Program-made: the position numbers and the translations under genes
In this document: positions 58,433 to 64,000 of the stretch, piece after piece
Layout of the letters: each line of letters begins with the position of its first letter
How positions within the stretch are numbered: position 1 is the stretch's first letter
Notes under the pieces: generated by a model
The model's input: the letters and a program-made list of their open reading frames with translations, nothing else
Told to the model about the DNA's origin: nothing
The model's database searches: none
Source of the DNA: Pomacea canaliculata
Lineage: Eukaryota; Mollusca; Gastropoda; Architaenioglossa; Ampullariidae
Assembly (NCBI RefSeq): GCF_003073045.1
Contig: NC_037598.1
Coordinates: 24,613,822-24,677,821, forward strand
Direction of reading: 5' to 3'
DNA: 64,000 nt

Positions 58433-60692
58433 TCACGGGCTGGCGTCCTTATTGCGACAGACGAGGACTGGAACGTGTGAGTGGTGCAGGACGCTGTCAC
58501 TCACGCTGCCCAGAAACGTACGTTTGAGCTTGCCTTGACCTCTGCTTCCAATCACTATCAGCCCCGCTCCAACGCTCTCGGAATATTTGATGATCTCGTG
58601 CCATGTCTCGTGACCCTGTGGGGAGGCGAATTTGGCGTCCGGGACCTGCGCGGTCGAACACAAATCATCTGGAATAAGGCATTTTATATATTTTTCACGA
58701 TTGAGCAACTTCTTGATGCGTATCATTCATCTCATATGACATTCTCTAGACAACATTTTTGCATGCTGTGTCGCGTGCGTCCATGTCTGTCTGTCTATCT
58801 TTTCCTGTAAAGCGCCATGAGCTGCCCGCAGGACTGAGATATTGCGCTACATAAGTTTACTGTATTATTAAAGCGTCCATTTTTCTATACATATTTTGCT
58901 TTTATACTTAATTAGTATTGCATTCAAAAGCAATATTTCCTGTAAGAATAGATCTAGAGAAGAATTACCCCATGTTGGAAAGACCATTCCAGATAATTTT
59001 CTTTAAGTCGATCTGTCATTTTTTTCGCTTGTTCCATGAGTTCATGCAGTTTGTTTGGAGCTGTTGAGTATAAAAAAGTTTGTATTGGTTTAGAAGGTTC
59101 TTAAATATTAATCTCGACAACACATTAAAAACACACGCACAATCAGCTATGTTTTATATACATTTCAGATACATCGCTATTATAAAGCAACAACTGAGCT
59201 GATAACTACAAGTCAAAGAAAGCCCTCACGCAAAAATGAGTGAACTGAAGATGTTTCTAAATACAAGTGAGAAGGAATTCCCCTCCCCCACCTTTCACAA
59301 GGAGTTAATTAAAAAAAGAAAGAAACAACAATTTAAAAAACGGGATTCGAACCTTCCACTTCTCGCACTCAAAGCGAGATTCAGAACCTTAGATCAACGT
59401 GCCACAACCTCATCTGATCTTGGTAATAGACAGATTCCTTAATTTCCTGATTATGAAAAGGTGGTGAGAACTTACTTTATATAAGAAGAATTTTGCTTGA
59501 AAATGTGAACGACAGCCATTTAAACACTCACGAAGGAAAACATTAAGACATAAAAATGACTTGTTTCCCAGTGCTGCTGCAGACTCCCATCAAATTAATC
59601 TGTTGCCAGCTGAAAACATGTTTTGATTATTTCTGAACAGCTGTGAACACATAGGAAAAACACTGGCAGGGTTTAGTCAAACAGGTCATGGTGACCTTTA
59701 CCTGACGGAATGGAGGGGAAGGCGAGTAGGGGGGACATAGGCAAATGCATGGACAGCGGGGACGATGAATGGGTGGTAGGTGAATCATCTAATTGATGAT
59801 GAATATGTTGCTGACATCAGCTGTGAGACACAGTGCAATGAATGGTCAGAGTGTTCTGATAGAAGTGAGGGATGATGTATCAGCCTTGACTTGCTGCTGA
59901 TGACAGGTCACGCGAGGTGACATGCGCAGTCCCATATCAATGGCAGCAAGTTGGAGGTGAGTGCTTTGGCAGGATCTTGACACTAGGAGGACATTTGTAT
60001 CCATGAATAGTATTATGAGAAGCACAGCATTGTCGACGATAATCCTTTATAGCAAAAGCCGACCTGGTCAAACAACGGATTAAAAACCGAAGTGGTCGAC
60101 CACTCCATTGGGGTAAAGGTCATCTGTATATCTAAAATCGTGGAAAGCTCCCCCCTATCTGACGGCCAATTTCAGAGGAAATTGCCACCGGTATTTCTTA
60201 TAACTGTGCTAGACCTCTCTGTTTAAATTAATTAAGACCTAAACGGAGGATTTCTGAGTCACATAAGGTGGAGGTAAATACATAGTCTTAACACGCGACA
60301 GGGTAGTATACTTGTGTTTTAATTAGGCGTGGGAGAACACGGGCAACACAATAAACAAACAAATACCTATTTAATCGATATAAAAAGTGTACCTAATTAC
60401 ATCTTCAGATACAATTATAAAGGTGTTGAATTGAAGGAGGCTTAGATACCTTCTTAACCCCCCCCCCACTCGTCACCATAAAAAAGTTTCACGATGAGCT
60501 AAAATACAACCATTGTTCATGTAAGAGTGTATATACAAGGGTAGGGTGACAGAAGAGTGGATGACACCTGGTGCTGATGCTGTCGTGTAAAGGGACTGTA
60601 CTCACTCATGATGCGCCCCATCTCTCCCCAATGTTCTGGCACGTGTACGATGTACAGCATGTAGTTTGGCCGGTGCACGTGGTTCAGATACC
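58433..60692 (-). CDS. Universal stress protein, C-terminal exons
   Basis: Three exons: 60692-60606, 59060-58969 and 58645-58433 (stop TGA), joined by GT-AG introns in matching phases (ATG A|CT; CAT GGG|GTC). Exon A has YLNHVHRPNYMLYIVHVPE, the second strand region; exon B has NKLHELMEQAKKMTDRLKEN; exon C has SVGAGLIVIGSRGQGKLKRT then FLGSVSDSVLHHSHVPVLVC. The G-S-R-G-(x9)-G-S pattern is the ATP-binding signature of the UspA fold. Cytosolic USPs are known in plants, bacteria and invertebrates including molluscs and cnidarians; the role in stress tolerance is inferred. The first exon with the start and the VAVDGS-type strand was not found and may lie beyond 64000 or in the long upstream intron. 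An L2-like LINE tail sits in the last intron. Confidence 0.85.
58740..58872 (+). mobile_element. 3' tail of an L2-like LINE or SINE
   Basis: Reads TGTAAAGCGCCATGAGCTGC, then ATTGCGCTACATAAGTTT and a TATTATTAAAG end, the common tail shape of L2-type elements. It lies in the last intron of the stress-protein gene, antisense to it. Confidence 0.6.
59336..59420 (-). repeat. tRNA-like SINE fragment or tRNA fossil
   Basis: On minus: GTGGCACGTTGATCTAAGG resembles an A box of Ser/Leu tRNA type, TCTCGCTTTGAGTGCGAGA forms a good anticodon-like stem-loop, and GGTTCGAATCCCG is a canonical B box. The acceptor and T stems do not pair, so it is probably not a working tRNA. Confidence 0.4.
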
Positions 60693-60867
60693 CTGCACGA
60701 GCAAAAGAAAAAGTTATTTCAGCTTAAATAAATGTAAAGTTATTAACAAAGAGTGAGAATATCACGCCATTGTCTACACACACACTTTCAAACATTCAGA
60801 GAAACAGACTGTCAAACACGCCCTTCAAAGGAGTGAACAGTCCAACCACAGACTCATTTCCACCACA

Positions 60868-61112
60868 GCCACAGGGGGTAGCGGACAGACGAGAGACTTG
60901 CCGGTTCGATACCCGTGTGTCGAAGCTCATTTCCCCATCAGTGGATCCAGCTGGGTACCTGACACTAGAGAGTAGAGAGGTTTAGGGAAGGTAAGTCAGC
61001 GAAGGAGAGGAGATGGACACCGCCCTCACTAAAACTAGCCCCGAGAAAATGAGGTTTTCAACTTCCTCTCTAACGACTCGAAAAAGGTCATGGGGTGACC
61101 TTTACCTTTACC
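60868..61112 (+). mobile_element. SINE, about 245 bp
   Basis: The head has CCGGTTCGATACCC (B box). The body has CCAGCTGGGTACCTGACACT and GGAAGGTAAGTCAGCGAAGG, then GGACACCGCCCTCACTAAAA, and the end is GGTCATGGGGTGACCTTTAC with a short repeat tail (CTTTACCTTTACC). The A box lies about 30 bp before the B box and is degenerate. A similar end fragment (GTCATGGTGACCTTTACC) is at about 59685-59703. Confidence 0.6.
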
Positions 61113-64000
61113 TACTTCACAAATAATAACCTATTTAGAGCTAGTGCTTCACCAAACAGGAGCTGAGAAGAGGGTGTACTGAGAGAAGTTTCCAATCGCT
61201 GTATGTCCTCTTTTCCCTGTCTCCATGGGAACAAATGATTTTGAGAAGTGGTTCTGTAGACGAGCCGACATGATTGCTGTGCTCGTTGTCACGTGACTCG
61301 CCAAGTGATGCTCGGTGTCAGCAGCGCCCAGTGTTGGGGTCGGAAGCCTCGCGCTGCGCCGAGCAAATCAACATCTTCAACCAGCGGAGGAAGAAAGATG
61401 TGTGATAGGAAGTGAAGGACGGATTCACAGCTTCCGTCTGTTGTGCTACTTGCTTGTCTGCATCTTTGAGTGTTTGTCCAACTGTGTTGTTGTTTATATT
61501 CTTGCCTGTGTGTCCCTCTCACTCTGTCTGTAAGGGCTGCTTTAATTTTTCAAAATGTTGGAATTAAATCTCTCTCTCTCTCACACACACACACGAGCGC
61601 ACACTCCTATTGAGAAAGCCTCCCCTTCCATCTCTCCCCATCCCTTGGTGCTTTCTAACTCCCCTTTCTACTCTTGCCTCTTATAATGTATCTGACTCTG
61701 TTTGTTTGTGTGTGAAAGAGCTCTCTCTCTAAATATAAATAGAGAGTGAGAGAGCACGCTCGCGAGAGAGTCTTGTCTGGTTATTTGTTCTTTTCTCCAT
61801 CTTTGTCATCCACTCAGCCTCTCCTACCTGCGACTCTGTTCGCGTGTTAACTCTGTGGTCTTCTATTTGCCTTTCTCAAGCTTCGTTTCGTCTAATTTCC
61901 GACATGGACTGCAATATTGATTATCGATTAATGCCCGCCTTAATATTCTCACTCGGACCATCACACAGCCTCAACATGGCCGCCGCATCTCCAACTAGAG
62001 CCCAGCAACAGCTGAAGCCACAAACAAACCCATCAAACTATTTAAGGCCTGGTTTAATGATGGTCTTTTTCTGACCCCACACGGCAATAAGCGAGGTTGT
62101 TGAAATACACAGGTGTAATAAATGTCATAGAGACACAATCACAAAGGCTCTTCAGATGTTGGGGATGGTGTGCACGGACCTTGTCAGTCCTGATCGCAAA
62201 ATTGACGGGAACTGGGGCCGGCAATTTCCTCCGGGAACAAACCTTGTTGGACTTCTTCTCTGTGCAGTTTGTTTTTCATCTTGCACGTCCCACGAAAGAT
62301 AATCGGTGACCAACGAAAAAGATGTTAATATTGCTTCTGTGTGTGTGTGTTGCTTGAGTATGCTTATTGGGACGAAGTGTCCACCGAACAAAATTTGAAT
62401 GATCTAAGGTTATTTGTTTACGAATGATGTCGAATGATTACCTTCCAATAAATATTAATACTCAGAACAGATTTTAATTGCTGACATGAGTTTTTCATTC
62501 CTCTCAAGTTAAATTTGGCTTATGATTATGTTTACGATTTTGAGTTTTGATATTTTTTCCCGTCTATTTCTCACCATTTTCTCCCCACTTCTAACAGATC
62601 ACTAGCTCTCTGTCATATCAGATTTTAACTACAAATATAGTACGTGAAAGATGGTTGGAATATAAATTTCATGTAAAGTTGTTGAGACTACAAACATCAT
62701 GCCAGTTTATGAGTCTTTAAGTACAAAGTCAGTCTGGTGAGACTCCCCAACCCATCCACCTTACAGCGCATGAAAATGGTGATTCAAAGATCATGGTGTG
62801 GAGGGCTGAAATAACCAATTAAACTTGATGTACCTGCTGAACAAATTTGCATCCGATGATCCCAGTAGTGCAGTAGTCAGCTTAAATAAAAAATCAGGTT
62901 TTTACGGGAATCGACTCCCGCTATGGTCTGAATAGCGCACCACGCATGTCAGGACGAGGACGGAGCATGGATGATATTAATTTTCAGGTCCATACGAGGC
63001 GAGGACGTTTAGAGAATCAGCATGGAGACACGGTTTGTTGCAGGAAACTCTAGGAATGATAAAATACTATTTGGAGCCAACCAAGACGGAGAAATATAAG
63101 AACCTTCTCTTTGTATCGTCTTTAGCTAACGAGAATAGTCTCGCCTTACGTCCTTCTCCTCATACTTCTTTCTGTCACATATTCCTTTGATGACAAGGAA
63201 ACTATCAAGCACTTTGCAAGGTACTAAAGTATATTTAATGACCAAATTCCTTTTATCATTCATTCCCTTTGGTGTATATACTGTCCAAGTCTGGACTGAG
63301 AAGTGGGCAAGAGACGAGAGATTTTCTACTCCTTCCTTTCTTGAGTGGTCAACACGACCTGCGTTGTGCGGTTAATGTATTACTTCTACTTGCCAATAAG
63401 TGTTTCTACCCAGCTCTGCTTTGGCCTCCCTTCAAGATTCCAGAGAGGATGCTGTTAGTGTCGTGCCGGGTCACGTGGCGGAAGTAGACAAGCTCACACA
63501 CTTTCACTTATCAGCCCACGTGGTCTCTCTCATCTGCTTCTCCCGACCTCCTGCGTTTGTCAGATATCAGAGAGATAAGTTGGGATGCCATTAGTTTTCT
63601 TTTTTCTAGCTCACACACACAGAGGGGCACCTACAACCCATTAATAACTTTTTTCGTCTGTGGCGGAGGTGAATAGGATAATAGATGTCTGATAAGAGTA
63701 TAAACAAATTTAAATATCCTGTCGTCTGCTGGTAGAAGCCATAGAGACAGCGACCATGTCATCCTTGTAAGACCCGGAATATGGAGGGTCAACCCTCTCC
63801 TACCTCCCATCATTCCTTCAGGACAGTTATTCTCCGGGAAAGAGAAATCGTTATTCACCATTCTACATTATCTCCCCACAAAAACATGAACAGACCTTTA
63901 GGCTCGTGCAGATAAAGGAAGACATGTCTTGAAAGAAAGGAAAATCCATGGTTTTTCTTCCTTCAAGTAGCCCTGGATTTTCGTTTCTTTATGTTCACAA
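61113..64000. other. No gene seen
   Basis: Upstream side of the stress-protein gene, to the right edge. It contains (TC)n and (CA)n tracts (61568-61595), and a hairpin-forming patch at about 61722-61762 (CTCTCTCTCT / GAGAGTGAGAGAG around AAATATAAAT). A tRNA-like B-box motif is near 62903-62918 (GGAATCGACTCCCG). No exon could be supported. Confidence 0.4.

Noticed and set aside
59336-59420. Functional tRNA-Ser(TGA)-like gene on minus
   Set aside because: Good anticodon-like stem and B box, but acceptor and T stems do not pair and there is no terminator T run at the right distance; a SINE fragment is more likely.
1-64000. CRISPR arrays, operons, bacterial insertion sequences
   Set aside because: All genes are intron-bearing and eukaryotic; no direct-repeat/spacer pattern was seen. 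The tandem repeats found are transposon copies, gene duplications or microsatellites.

Overview
This is an animal nuclear genome window: spliced genes with GT-AG introns, 60 to 65% AT, and many nested transposable elements. Four sigma-class glutathione S-transferase (GST) genes, expanded BTB proteins, an animal universal stress protein and the repeat types fit a mollusc, probably a gastropod. The lineage is an inference; no single feature proves it.

Layout. 1-5354 (minus): the 5' half of a BTB-BACK-kelch gene that runs off the left edge. 6286-7590: three head-to-tail copies of a GC-rich non-autonomous element carrying a MADF-like peptide. 7590-19866: a decayed LINE reverse transcriptase on the minus strand, split by a small L2-like LINE end and by an 11,045-bp Mutator-like DNA transposon (MULE, 8744-19788) with 78-bp inverted ends and a 9-bp target duplication. 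The MULE has a four-exon DDE/SWIM transposase gene. Its 4.8-kb last intron holds an antisense multi-exon gene with a coiled coil and a BEN-like region; one exon of that gene is duplicated, and a hAT-type MITE sits between the duplicates. 19868-22085: hAT fragment, a LINE ORF1 with a 2A-like motif, and a small LINE fragment.

23816-35535 (minus): an array of short two-exon BTB genes in about 2.3-kb repeats. Type B exons stay open; several type A exons share one inherited stop codon. 36780-37140: a LINE tail and a diverged relative of the MULE right end. 39335-54155: four GST genes of five coding exons with almost invariant exon lengths (133/93/116-119/108/165-168); genes 1, 3 and 4 are on minus and gene 2 on plus. 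58433-60692 (minus): the last three exons of a universal stress protein gene; its first exon is not seen.

One caution runs through the window. Several otherwise well-formed genes carry isolated single-base frame breaks inside perfectly spliced exons, and the copies at 26.0-30.4 kb are full of single-base indels. Residual long-read assembly error explains this at least as well as real decay, so calls of 'broken' should be held loosely.
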